IMG/VR virus record: IMGVR_UViG_3300010354_000103
Coordinates: 1-58,168 of that record
Strand: one strand, 5' to 3'
Length of the DNA: 58,168 nt
Source: a virus
Shown: positions 47,409 through 55,814 of the stretch, one piece after another
Numbering within the stretch: position 1 is the first letter of the stretch
How the letters are laid out: the number at the start of each line of letters is the position of its first letter
Translations under genes and position numbers: made by a program
The notes under the pieces: generated by a model
What the model saw: only the letters and a program-made list of their open reading frames with translations
What the model was told of the DNA's origin: nothing
Database searches by the model: none

Positions 47409-50267
47409 TTAATTATTAGCAAGTCTCATTTGTTGTAGAGTAAGATAAGCATTATATGGTGTCTGTGGTTGATATGTTCCTGAAGTATCTCCATAACCAG
47501 TAGCTGCTGGTACAGTCAATCCTCTAGCACCAGAATTCATATTAAATAAATTCATAGAACCAGCACCACTATTCTGTTGAATAGCTGGTATAGGAACTAT
47601 TGGTGTAGATCCAGACTGTGTGTTTGATTTTGTCGATACATTTCCTCTTGATAAAGAAGACAATGGATTTGGCGTATTAGAAGGATTACTTGCTGGCATT
47701 GGTTTAGCAGGAGATCCACTAGTAGTAAATGTTCCTTGCTCTCCCCTCAATAAAGCAGCATGAATTTGTTTAGAATACTCCCATCTAGCACCAGTATCTC
47801 CCCATCCAATATATTTGTAGGCAGCTTCTTTTAATTGTTGCTCAGATGAATTTGGATTCATAAATTCATCCAACAAACCGTATTGTCTAAGTTCTTCTTT
47901 GATCCACTTTACTTGTTCTCCATTGGTAGCTGTTTCTAAAGGTTTTCCTAGGAATTTTTCAGCGTTTACAATTCTAGATCGATTCCAACTAATCAATCCT
48001 TTGTTAGTACCAGCTCCATCATTAAGTACCCAAGGAGTTCTTTGCCCTTTCCATCCAGATTCTTGCTGTACATTTCCTGAAAGAATAGCAGCTGCTAAAG
48101 GTGGAAAACCTTCTCCCATAAACAATCTAGCACCACCAATCATATCAGTAGCATCTCCACCTGGAGGAGTTGGTGGTTGTGTGGGAACTTTAGCATCTTC
48201 ATCATCTCCTCCGCTCCCACCTCCAGTAAAAAATCCTATTAGTTTTTTAAATAACCCAAGTATACCACCATCTTTATCTGGCTCTTTTACATTACCTAAA
48301 TTGTTTCCTACTTTTGTATCTAAATTTAATTCAGGTTTACCATATATTTTAGCAAGTGGTGATATAGTTTGTGAGATAAATGGTTTTAGAGCAGCAGCAC
48401 TAGGTCCAGCACTTTCTATAACACTATCAGTTGCTCCTAAAATAGTAGCAATAGATGCTGCTGCTGGATCTCCTCCACCTATTAAATTACCAAGTGATAA
48501 AAATGGATTTGCTGGAGTAATTAATTCTGGTCCCGCTTCCCCTACCATAGCAGGAACCATTCCGCCTTTAGATAATTTTACAACTCCTCCTTCAGACATT
48601 TTTTTCTTTGGTTTGTCTGGATTATCTGGCTTAGAAAAGATATCAAATATATCTTTACCTAATAAAGCAATATCAGCACCCCAAGAAACAGCCGTGGCAA
48701 CAGCTGCTACTGGAGCTCCTATAATAGTGCCAGCGGCTCCTGCTGCCACAGCATCAGCAGCAGCACCAAACCCTGCTATACCTGCTCCAATCTTATCTCC
48801 TCTAGAAGCTCTATAAGCAGCATCAGCACCACCAGTAAGAGCACCGACACCAGGAATCGCTTTAGCACCAAATCCGCCAAATGCTTTTCCTAATTTTACC
48901 ATCTTAGGATTTTCAGCAAAGAATTTTCCAGCTTTGGTGAGACCAGTTTTACCAGCATCTAATGCTTTTCCACCTATTCTCCTACCAAAATCTAATGCTT
49001 TACCACCTTGTCTCTGTATAAACTTACCAGCTCTACCACCTTTCTCAGCAATCTTTTCTCCTGTTCTTCTAATACCATCTGCTATCTTACGTTTACCAGC
49101 ATTAAATTTCCTTCTTGCTAATCTTCTCCTTGCCCCTCTTCTCCTAGGTTTTCCACTAGGACCATCTGGTAAATCTATATCAACTCCTGGTCCACAATCA
49201 CAACTATCATCATCTTCTTCATCATCATTACCAGCAATAAAGTCCCATGCCTTTTCTAATAATCCTTTTCCCTTTTTCTTATAAGGATCTTCAACCATCT
49301 GAACACTAGAATTATCAGCACCCTGTTCTAATGCCGCCTCTCTAGCAGCTGCTTCTCTTTTATCTGCTGCTTGTTTAATTAAATTTAAACTCTTTAATTT
49401 TAAAGTGTTTAATGTTTTTTGTAATACATTACTCTCTTTAATTGATTCTTTTACTTGTATAAATTTTTCTGATAAAATTTCTATAATAGTATTTTCTTGT
49501 GAGACTTGCTGCTTCGCTTTATCTTTATCCAATGATAAATTAGATAGAGATTTATCTACTCGTTCAAAACTGGTTTGTAATTTTTTTACTGCCTTTTGTA
49601 TCTGTTGACCTAAAGAATTATCAACAACAGTGACATACTTGTTAGTATCGAATAGAGATGGTTGTGTATATGGATCTTTTACTGGAGATGATGTTGTTTT
49701 TGCTTTGAGGGGTTCATCAGGTCTCTGTAATTTAGCAGCAAACCTTTCTCCTTTAGAAAGAGATGGATCTTGTTCTGCTGTAGGATCATTTGAAAAAGAT
49801 CCTTTAGTTCGGTTGATAAGATCACCACCAAATTCAAATCCTAATGCCTTCTTTAAAAAATATCCTTTTGGTTTAGGTGCTTCTCCTGCTAACTTAGCAT
49901 TTCTCCTGGCAGTTGCTGCCAAAGAGAAAGAGGACATAATTTTACGTCCTATAAAAGCATTGAAGTTAGGATCCTTTCCTTGAATAGGTTGGTAACGTTG
50001 TAATTTTATTTTAATTTCTTTTACTTTCTTTACCTTTACTCCCTTTACCTTCTTAGGTTTTTTTATTTTAACTGGAGGTGGAGGTGCCTGTACATCTTCT
50101 ATAAGTTTATCTAAATTCTTATCAAAAGCATTTGCCATTCTTTCGGCAAGATCTTCTGATGGAACATCAACATCTATAACAACAGGATCATTTTCATTTG
50201 ATTGCACCTCATTAATAGAAAGTTCTAGACTTCTTTGTTCTAGTTCTGAGTTGCCTTCTTGATTCAT
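47409..50267 (-). CDS. Tape-measure-like protein with tail-lysozyme domain
   Basis: A 952-residue protein directly downstream of the tail-assembly chaperone, the usual tape-measure site. It has an acidic start, lysine-rich basic tracts (KIKKPKKVKGVKVKKVKE), a helical region (~residues 200-320), a hydrophobic Ala/Gly stretch (~480-540, possible membrane insertion) and the tape-measure motif GGMVPAMVGEAGPELITP near 565-580. At about 720-835 is a phage-tail-lysozyme domain: ILSGNVQQESGW with a candidate catalytic Glu, GLISWNRSR, QVKWIKEEL. The start overlaps the -1-frame stop of the chaperone (ATGA). Confidence 0.75.
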   Translation of the reverse strand: MNQEGNSELEQRSLELSINEVQSNENDPVVIDVDVPSEDLAERMANAFDKNLDKLIEDVQAPPPPVKIKKPKKVKGVKVKKVKEIKIKLQRYQPIQGKDPNFNAFIGRKIMSSFSLAATARRNAKLAGEAPKPKGYFLKKALGFEFGGDLINRTKGSFSNDPTAEQDPSLSKGERFAAKLQRPDEPLKAKTTSSPVKDPYTQPSLFDTNKYVTVVDNSLGQQIQKAVKKLQTSFERVDKSLSNLSLDKDKAKQQVSQENTIIEILSEKFIQVKESIKESNVLQKTLNTLKLKSLNLIKQAADKREAAAREAALEQGADNSSVQMVEDPYKKKGKGLLEKAWDFIAGNDDEEDDDSCDCGPGVDIDLPDGPSGKPRRRGARRRLARRKFNAGKRKIADGIRRTGEKIAEKGGRAGKFIQRQGGKALDFGRRIGGKALDAGKTGLTKAGKFFAENPKMVKLGKAFGGFGAKAIPGVGALTGGADAAYRASRGDKIGAGIAGFGAAADAVAAGAAGTIIGAPVAAVATAVSWGADIALLGKDIFDIFSKPDNPDKPKKKMSEGGVVKLSKGGMVPAMVGEAGPELITPANPFLSLGNLIGGGDPAAASIATILGATDSVIESAGPSAAALKPFISQTISPLAKIYGKPELNLDTKVGNNLGNVKEPDKDGGILGLFKKLIGFFTGGGSGGDDEDAKVPTQPPTPPGGDATDMIGGARLFMGEGFPPLAAAILSGNVQQESGWKGQRTPWVLNDGAGTNKGLISWNRSRIVNAEKFLGKPLETATNGEQVKWIKEELRQYGLLDEFMNPNSSEQQLKEAAYKYIGWGDTGARWEYSKQIHAALLRGEQGTFTTSGSPAKPMPASNPSNTPNPLSSLSRGNVSTKSNTQSGSTPIVPIPAIQQNSGAGSMNLFNMNSGARGLTVPAATGYGDTSGTYQPQTPYNAYLTLQQMRLANN

Positions 50268-50449
50268 CTCTGTTGAGCTTTCTGTTGTTCTTCTTTCTCT
50301 TTAAGATATTGATTCAATAGGGAAATATAAATGGTTCTTTCCCATGGCATCATTTCTTCAATCTCTGTCAAGCTATATTTATGGTCCTGCATGAGAGTGA
50401 AGTTTGTTCTATAATAATTCTCAAGAGTATTATAAAACAAACTTATCCG
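50264..50449 (-). CDS. -1 frame extension of tail-assembly chaperone (gpT-like)
   Basis: This open frame begins in the last codons of the gp26-type gene and runs 61 codons (RISLFYNTLENYYRTNFTLMQ...) to a stop overlapping the tape-measure ATG. The first internal ATG (50392) has no ribosome-binding site, so it is best read as a -1 frameshift product, giving a 299-residue fusion. The segment is helical with a YSLTEIEEMMPWERTIYISLL core and a charged tail, similar in style to the C-terminal domain of lambda-type gpG-T proteins that binds the tape measure. Independent translation of a 42-aa peptide is the alternative. Confidence 0.7.
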   Translation of the reverse strand, partial: RISLFYNTLENYYRTNFTLMQDHKYSLTEIEEMMPWERTIYISLLNQYLKEKEEQQKAQQR

Positions 50450-50455
50450 AAAAAA
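50400..50455 (-). promoter_or_regulatory. Programmed -1 frameshift signal
   Basis: On the minus strand the heptamer T-TTT-TTC (50449-50455) is in the correct phase with the gp26-type frame. A 4-nt spacer (GGAT) follows. Then comes a stem-loop whose 17-nt arm AAGTTTGTTTTATAATA (50428-50444) pairs with 50400-50416, with a single G:U and an 11-nt loop. The stem starts at the gp26 stop codon. Confidence 0.75.
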
Positions 50456-51162
50456 GACTGTAATCCCTCCAAAGTATAATTGGATTTAATTCCAGTGTTT
50501 GGATTAGTTACACTAAATTCATGACGTAGTACTGGCATGGTATCAAAAAAATTTTGAATCTTTTCAAACTGTTGCTGTGTAAAAGATTCTATGAAACCAA
50601 GCAGCTCTTTCTTTGAAGTTGTGGCAGCATCCCATACTTCATCACCTTGAAAGATCTGATCAATACAACCAACCAGCATTTCAAATACTTCATCAGTAGT
50701 ATCTAAATCATTCTCCATTAAAGTTACACTAACAAAACTATCCATAGCAGGATACTTCATTACCATACCAATGGTATCATCAATCATAATTTTATTTGTG
50801 TGTCCTTCTGGTTTATATACCTCAACATCATTTAAATTAATCTCAACGTTTACTACGGTTTCATTATCATCTTGGCATGTAACTTTCATTGATACTTCTT
50901 CACCAGCAGAAGCAGCTCTAATTTTTAAAAACAAATATTCCAGATCAAAGGAAGCAAGTTCCTCTGGTTTAATACCTCTAGTCAGAATACAGTTCTTTAA
51001 AATATCTTTAACAGCATTCTTAATTTCATTTTCATCTTCAGACTCCATCGCTAGCAATAGAATCTTTTCTTCTTTAACTAAGAAAGGTCTGTATTTAATT
51101 TTCTTTCCTGTAGATGGCAACTCAAGTTCATAAGTTGGTACAGTAGGCTTTGGTAAAGGCAT
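50443..51162 (-). CDS. 26: gp26-like baseplate hub / tail assembly chaperone
   Basis: A 239-residue protein (MPLPKPTVPTYELELPSTGKKIKYRPFLVKEEKILL...) matching the gp26-type protein of T4-like cyanophages, annotated as a baseplate hub assembly subunit. An acidic helical stretch (LAMESEDENEIKNAVKDILKNC) and a VSVTLMENDLDTTDEVFEML segment are seen. It lies just before the tape-measure gene, where lambda-type phages have gpG, and ends LQSFFG in a slippery TTTTTTC context. I therefore propose that it acts as a tape-measure chaperone in long and short forms. It is likely a late gene. Confidence 0.75.
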   Translation of the reverse strand: MPLPKPTVPTYELELPSTGKKIKYRPFLVKEEKILLLAMESEDENEIKNAVKDILKNCILTRGIKPEELASFDLEYLFLKIRAASAGEEVSMKVTCQDDNETVVNVEINLNDVEVYKPEGHTNKIMIDDTIGMVMKYPAMDSFVSVTLMENDLDTTDEVFEMLVGCIDQIFQGDEVWDAATTSKKELLGFIESFTQQQFEKIQNFFDTMPVLRHEFSVTNPNTGIKSNYTLEGLQSFFG

Positions 51163-51189
51163 AGCAATAAATCACTTTCGTATTAATAT

Positions 51190-51939
51190 TTATCCAGTAA
51201 ATCCAATGATATTATTATGAGTAACGAAGTGCTTGGCATAATAAAAATTAGCAGATACTTTAGTGACTTGAGATGCTCCGTATGACAAAGGAACAGCATC
51301 AATACTATATGGAAAGCAATCGATTAAAGTATAAGAAATAGGTGCCCTACCATTAGGAGCATTTTTACTCCTTTCGGTTTTTGTAATTATAATATTAGAC
51401 AGATATTTTTCTGGGTAATTAAGTCTTACGTTTTTAAATCTATTGATAGCATTACCACCACCAGCACCAGCACCACCTTTAATTTCTTCTAAAGTTTTTT
51501 TCTTTTGATAATTTCCTGTATTGCCAGTTGATCCTATTGAAGTACCTTTAGATGCATCAAACTCCTGAAAAATATAACTATACCAAACTTCCAAAAATTT
51601 TAAAGGTGTCATGTTAGCATCACACATCCACGACAATTGAAAGTCAGAATACATTCTTGTGTGAGGATAATTTACTTGTCCTTCACCGAGCATCATTCCA
51701 GTGAGAGATCCTGTACTGGCTTGAATGTTTGGTAATTGAGCTTCATCACAAAATAATTTTATCACTGCTCCTGGATCACTAGGACCTGTCTTATTAACAT
51801 CAAACCCATATGATTTAAATCGTTCAGCTAAAGTACCTTGAAAATTAAATTGAACATCAAAGCTATTACTGTAAGACATACCACCATTCTTAGCGATAGT
51901 CTCGATAAAACTAGAGATAGATTTATTGCTTGTTGCCAC
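51190..51939 (-). CDS. Tail-tube/gp54-like structural protein
   Basis: The ORF is open from a TTG at 52002. A TATAAATA late box at 51960-51967, however, would start transcription downstream of that codon, so I prefer the GTG at 51939 (MATSNKSISSFIETIAKNGG, 249 aa). Segments such as FCDEAQLPNIQASTG, LGEGQVNYPHTRMYSDFQLSW and CDANMTPLKFLEVWY resemble gp19/gp54-type tail-tube folds. It is read just before the gp26-type gene. A tail-tube initiator (gp54) role fits the neighbours, but a minor tube protein is also possible. Confidence 0.55.
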   Translation of the reverse strand: MATSNKSISSFIETIAKNGGMSYSNSFDVQFNFQGTLAERFKSYGFDVNKTGPSDPGAVIKLFCDEAQLPNIQASTGSLTGMMLGEGQVNYPHTRMYSDFQLSWMCDANMTPLKFLEVWYSYIFQEFDASKGTSIGSTGNTGNYQKKKTLEEIKGGAGAGGGNAINRFKNVRLNYPEKYLSNIIITKTERSKNAPNGRAPISYTLIDCFPYSIDAVPLSYGASQVTKVSANFYYAKHFVTHNNIIGFTG

Positions 51940-51959
51940 GCTAAATATTTGTGGAGGTT

Positions 51960-51967
51960 TATTTATA
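51960..51967 (-). promoter_or_regulatory. Late promoter TATAAATA in divergent gap
   Basis: A perfect TATAAATA on the minus strand lies 21 bp before the GTG at 51939. It is the only intergenic space between the leftward hub operon and the rightward gp4 operon. A weaker CTAAATAT at 51941-51948 on the plus strand may serve the gp4 operon. Confidence 0.7.
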
Positions 51968-51970
51968 TTT

Positions 51971-52408
51971 ATGGCATATTCTGGACAATATAAACCCACC
52001 AACCCCAGTAAGTATAAAGGAAATCCTACTAGGATTATCTATCGCTCAATGTGGGAAAGAAAATTTATGGTTTTTTGTGATCTTAATACTAGTATTATTG
52101 AGTGGGGAAGTGAAGAAATAATAGTTCCTTATCTATGCCCTACTGATGGAAAAGTACATAGATACTATCCAGATTTTTATATCAAAGTTAAAAGTAGGCA
52201 AGGTGCTATTACAAAATATATTATCGAAGTAAAACCAAAGCGTCAGGTACTTGGACCTAATGATAAACCTAAAAGAAAAACTGCTGCTTGGAAAAGAGAA
52301 GTCCTAACTTTTATTAAGAACAAAGCTAAGTGGGAAGCGGCTAAGGACTTTTGTGAGGATCGGCAGATGAAATTTTTGATACTCACCGAAGACCACTTAG
52401 GAGTATAA
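51971..52408 (+). CDS. 4: Head completion protein gp4
   Basis: A 145-residue homologue of T4 gp4 (gp50) head-completion protein. The opening MAYSGQYKPTNPSKYKGNPT, then IIYRSMWERKFM and WGSEEIIVPY, is characteristic. The PDFYIKVK and YIIEVKPK pair looks like a PD-(D/E)XK-type nuclease core, as proposed for this family, which finishes filled heads before tail joining. I start at the ATG at 51971. A GGAGG lies 13 bases upstream, which is longer than ideal. It is first in the plus-strand cluster. Confidence 0.85.
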   Translation: MAYSGQYKPTNPSKYKGNPTRIIYRSMWERKFMVFCDLNTSIIEWGSEEIIVPYLCPTDGKVHRYYPDFYIKVKSRQGAITKYIIEVKPKRQVLGPNDKPKRKTAAWKREVLTFIKNKAKWEAAKDFCEDRQMKFLILTEDHLGV

Positions 52409-52411
52409 CAG

Positions 52412-53089
52412 ATGGCAAAACAAAGAGCAAAATCTTCTGGTATGGGATTCAAACCTGTAACCAGAAAATTAGACACGTCAAAAGGTTATGTGACTCTCTT
52501 TGAAAAAGTAACCAAAGCAACCAACGGGGAAAAGCATGGATTGAGTTGGTATAAACAGACCGTTAATACTATTGCTGCCACTTACAAAAAAGAACCAGAA
52601 CGATTAATCAAAGACGAAAAAAAAGACGACAAAGATCTAGATGAATTTCAAGATCAGAATATGCTCAGACGTAGAGCAATCATGGGACATCTTTACTTCT
52701 TTGAATACGAAGCGAAGATGAAATATTTACCTTACTACGATAAGTTTCCTTTGATATATGTTCTTCGTAGCACTGGAGACTATATCATAGGAGCAAATCT
52801 TCATTACATAGAACCAAAGAAAAGAATACAAGTTATCAATAAACTAAAGGAAGGTAGAATAGATATACCTAAGATATGTATCCATAAATATATCAATGAT
52901 CACGTTAAAAGTTTATTTGTAGATTTGATTGAAGATGAATGGGAAACCTGTATACTATTACCAGTAGAAGATTTTGTGAAAACATCTGGTTCTAGAAAAC
53001 TTCCTTATGATAGACAATTAGTTTGGAATGAAACAAATGAAAAATTTCAAGACAGATTAAAAGCACAAAGAATTATCAAGTCTTACTAA
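52412..53089 (+). CDS. Conserved virion-region protein, 225 aa
   Basis: A basic 225-residue protein (MAKQRAKSSGMGFKPVTRKLD...) with a charged middle and a conserved-looking segment FPLIYVLRSTGDYIIGANLHYIEPKK. A strong AGGAG site precedes the ATG, 3 nt after the gp4 stop. The NLHY motif is shared by a family of T4-like phage proteins, but I cannot assign a T4 gene number with confidence. DNA-end protector gp2 is possible from its place beside gp4. It overlaps gp48 by TAATG. Confidence 0.6.
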   Translation: MAKQRAKSSGMGFKPVTRKLDTSKGYVTLFEKVTKATNGEKHGLSWYKQTVNTIAATYKKEPERLIKDEKKDDKDLDEFQDQNMLRRRAIMGHLYFFEYEAKMKYLPYYDKFPLIYVLRSTGDYIIGANLHYIEPKKRIQVINKLKEGRIDIPKICIHKYINDHVKSLFVDLIEDEWETCILLPVEDFVKTSGSRKLPYDRQLVWNETNEKFQDRLKAQRIIKSY

Positions 53090-54129
53090 TGACAACTCAA
53101 ACAATTAGTTTTAATCAAAAAAAGGATCCAGGGCAAAATTCTGGTACAACTTATAGATATCCAACTCAACTAGTTGGCGATCACACTGATTATGTTCGTT
53201 TTGATTTTTACAACTATAAACCACCATTTAGTGCTGGTGGAGGCAGTGCCAATATAACTACAGATGGCGTAACATTTTCAAAATCAGGATCGTTAAGTTA
53301 TTATAATGCATCAACCCAAAATTTAACAGAAGCTTCTGATTTAAAAACCATATTATTGTATATGCCAGAAGACTTGAGTACTGGTACACAAATCGAATGG
53401 GCAGGAAAAGGATTTACTAATTCTGCTACGGATATTTTAAGAAGTGCTGGTCCATTTGTACAAGGAGATGTTGGAGGAACTGCTAAAGGTGTAGCAGATG
53501 CTCTCGGAAGACTCACTCAAAGAGGAGCTAGTGTAGGAGCACAATTAATTTCTGATGCAATTAATAAGCTACCAGGGGGAATTGGTGGTGATGTTGGTAT
53601 TCAAGATGTCCTAGGTGGTATTGGTGGTGTTATCTTAAACCCAAACACTGAACTTATGTTTGGTGGATTTGGGTTGAGATCATTTGATTTAAATTTTAAG
53701 ATGTCTCCTCGTGATGAGAAAGAAGCAAAACAAATTAGAGCGATTTGCAATACCTTTAAGAAGGCTTCTTTACCTAGTTACTCCACAGCCCCAGATGATT
53801 TGTGGAATAATTCTGCCGAAAAGGTTAAGAAATGGTTTAACCCTGATGGAAAAGAAGGAGAAGATCAAAATAGTAATTACATTGGAGTTCCTAATCTATG
53901 TCAAGTAACTTTCATGACAGGTTCTGAAGCTCACCCATACATTTCTCAGTTTAAAGTTTGTGCTATCACTAAAGTTGATATCAACTACACACCAGATGGA
54001 GCGTATGCTACCTACGGTGGTGCTGGTACTGGAGAAAAATCTCCAGTAGCTACTGAATTATCCATTGGATTTACAGAAACAAAACTACTCTTCAGACAGG
54101 AAGTAAACATAGAAGGAGCATCATACTAA
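53089..54129 (+). CDS. 48: Baseplate tail-tube cap gp48
   Basis: A 346-residue protein recognised as cyanophage-type gp48 by the NPNTELMFGGFGLRSFDLNFKMSPR region near residues 184-208. An acidic helical stretch (DEKEAKQIRAICNTFKK) and a tube-like C-terminal domain follow. In T4, gp48 caps the baseplate hub and starts tail-tube polymerisation. A glycine-rich hydrophobic middle (~125-180) is likely an insertion. The stop overlaps the gp53 ATG (TAATG). Confidence 0.75.
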   Translation: MTTQTISFNQKKDPGQNSGTTYRYPTQLVGDHTDYVRFDFYNYKPPFSAGGGSANITTDGVTFSKSGSLSYYNASTQNLTEASDLKTILLYMPEDLSTGTQIEWAGKGFTNSATDILRSAGPFVQGDVGGTAKGVADALGRLTQRGASVGAQLISDAINKLPGGIGGDVGIQDVLGGIGGVILNPNTELMFGGFGLRSFDLNFKMSPRDEKEAKQIRAICNTFKKASLPSYSTAPDDLWNNSAEKVKKWFNPDGKEGEDQNSNYIGVPNLCQVTFMTGSEAHPYISQFKVCAITKVDINYTPDGAYATYGGAGTGEKSPVATELSIGFTETKLLFRQEVNIEGASY

Positions 54130-54794
54130 TGTATTTTTCTTTCATACCATATGTAAAATATGATAACAAACCAATAACATATCCATTTTCAGAATCGGAT
54201 TATGTTGTTGCTAAAAACTTTTTTAGAAGATACAAAGTAAATGAAGATGCTTTTTCTTACAGTGTAGTCTTCAAAAAATATTCAATTAAAGATGGAGAAC
54301 GTTTAGATACCATAGCAGAAAAAGCATATGGCAATTCATTTTATGATTGGGTTATTATATTAACAAATAATATGATAAATCCTTTGTTTGATATGCCAAT
54401 GACAGAACAAGAATTAAGAAAGTTCTGTGAAGCACAATATGATGATCCTTACTCAACAGTACATCACTACGAAACTATAGAACGTAAAGCTGGTTATCAA
54501 GTTGGTGGTGTTGATGTACTTGCTTTGAAAGGTGGATTAATTGTTGATGAAAATTTCTATAATTCTTCATACAAATATTGGAATGGAACTCAAGTAGTAT
54601 CACTTCCTGGTAATCAATTATCAAAAGCAGTTTATATATTTGATTATGAAACAGAACAGAATGAAAAGAAGAGAGAATTATACCTACTCAAACCTAAGTA
54701 TCTGAATGCTTTTATAGAAGATTTTAGAAGAACAAACTTATATAAAGAATCTAATGATACTATAACTTCAATATTAAAAAAATCTGGAAATTAA
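54129..54794 (+). CDS. 53: Baseplate wedge protein gp53
   Basis: A 221-residue homologue of T4 gp53, which joins neighbouring baseplate wedges. The N-terminal FSFIPYVKYDNKPITYPF and the LysM-like segment KKYSIKDGERLDTIAEKAYGNSFYDWVI (~residues 50-80), followed by NNMINPLFDMPMTEQEL, are typical. It is the last gene of the plus-strand cluster, ends at a strong terminator, and is convergent with gp32. Confidence 0.85.
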   Translation: MYFSFIPYVKYDNKPITYPFSESDYVVAKNFFRRYKVNEDAFSYSVVFKKYSIKDGERLDTIAEKAYGNSFYDWVIILTNNMINPLFDMPMTEQELRKFCEAQYDDPYSTVHHYETIERKAGYQVGGVDVLALKGGLIVDENFYNSSYKYWNGTQVVSLPGNQLSKAVYIFDYETEQNEKKRELYLLKPKYLNAFIEDFRRTNLYKESNDTITSILKKSGN

Positions 54795-54795
54795 A

Positions 54796-54822
54796 AAAGG
54801 GGGCATATGCCCCCTTTACTTT
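54796..54822. terminator. Bidirectional terminator between gp53 and gp32
   Basis: A perfect 16-bp palindrome, GGGGGCATATGCCCCC, is flanked by A and T runs on both sides. It ends the rightward gp53 operon and the leftward gp32 transcript. Confidence 0.9.
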
Positions 54823-54824
54823 TA

Positions 54825-55730
54825 TCAATCTTCTTCAGCAAGACGAGCAAAGTAACTCAAAGCATCGTCATCATCATCTACACTAGTGGATACTTTAGGA
54901 AGAGAAGGTTCACGACGTACAGGAGCAGCAAAGTCCTCATCTTCTTCATCATCCATTCGGTTGACTACAGTAGCAGCACGGGCAGCAGCAGGAGTCTGAG
55001 TAATACCCAGCACCAGATTCAGACGCTGTTCAAGTTCTTCATACGTTTTGAATTGATCGGGAGAAGTGAAAGCTTCAAGACTATATTCTTGATTGTAGAT
55101 TTCCTCAAGAACATCATCATCAACAGACAGAGCAGTAGGTGAATCAAATTCAGAACTGTCATAGTTCCAATAACCAGCAACAGTTTTGATCTTCAGTTTG
55201 AAATTAGCACCTTCCCAGAGATCAAATACATTCACAGGAGTTTCATCTTGGAACTCAGGTTGCATCGCTGCTTGAATCTTGTCAAAGATCTTCTTGCCAT
55301 ACTTGTAAAGGAATACTTTACCGTTGTTGGCAGGATTCTTAGGATCCTTCACAACATAGATGTTGCTGTAGTAAGCAAGTTTACGCTTCTGCTTACGAGC
55401 AGTTTCTTTATCTTCATCACTACCACTGTTCCACAGTTTACGATTGACTTCACCAACAGGATCTTTACCACCAGTAGTAGTAAGGGAGTTTTCAATATAC
55501 CAACCACCAGGACCTTGGAAGGCATGAGAATACAGTTTTGCCCAGGGAATGCTCTCACCTTTAGGGGCAGGAAGGAAGCGGATAACAGCGTAACCATTAC
55601 CAGAAGGATCAAGTTCTGGTTTCCAGAAACGTTCATCAGCACCACCACCAGTGGATACGGTCTTCTCAAGTTCCTTCTGGAGGAATTCAAAACTGTTCTG
55701 GGACTTACGCTTAAGATCTGCAAAAGACAT
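54825..55730 (-). CDS. 32: Single-stranded DNA-binding protein gp32
   Basis: A 301-residue T4 gp32 homologue. The N-terminus MSFADLKRKSQNSFEFLQKEL is the cooperativity domain. A core with YAVIRFLPAPKG, SHAFQGPGGWYIENSL and YYSNIYVVKDPKNPANNGKVFLYKYGKKI matches the T4 OB-fold. The tail is acidic (DDEEDEDFAAP and a DDDDDALSYF end). The T4 zinc-finger cysteines are absent: the region reads GKDPVGEVNRKLW. A GAGGT ribosome-binding site and a sigma70-type promoter precede it. It binds ssDNA in replication and recombination. Confidence 0.95.
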   Translation of the reverse strand: MSFADLKRKSQNSFEFLQKELEKTVSTGGGADERFWKPELDPSGNGYAVIRFLPAPKGESIPWAKLYSHAFQGPGGWYIENSLTTTGGKDPVGEVNRKLWNSGSDEDKETARKQKRKLAYYSNIYVVKDPKNPANNGKVFLYKYGKKIFDKIQAAMQPEFQDETPVNVFDLWEGANFKLKIKTVAGYWNYDSSEFDSPTALSVDDDVLEEIYNQEYSLEAFTSPDQFKTYEELEQRLNLVLGITQTPAAARAATVVNRMDDEEDEDFAAPVRREPSLPKVSTSVDDDDDALSYFARLAEED

Positions 55731-55785
55731 AGGATTACCTCGGATTAAATAGGATTTGGTTTGTGTGACGCCTGATCACCTAGTC

Positions 55786-55814
55786 ATCATACCACGGGCA
55801 GGGGGCGGCGTCAA
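55786..55814 (-). promoter_or_regulatory. sigma70-type promoter of gp32
   Basis: On the minus strand TTGACG (55809-55814) and TATGAT (55786-55791) are 17 bp apart, with TGG directly before the -10. The -35 overlaps the stop codon of the DUF1825 gene. The promoter is 55 bp upstream of the gp32 ATG. Confidence 0.8.

Noticed and set aside
47899-49983. Long plus-strand ORFs opposite the tape-measure gene (up to 305 codons)
   Set aside because: They are low-complexity Ser/Pro/Leu translations antisense to a domain-bearing gene, with no promoter or ribosome-binding site.
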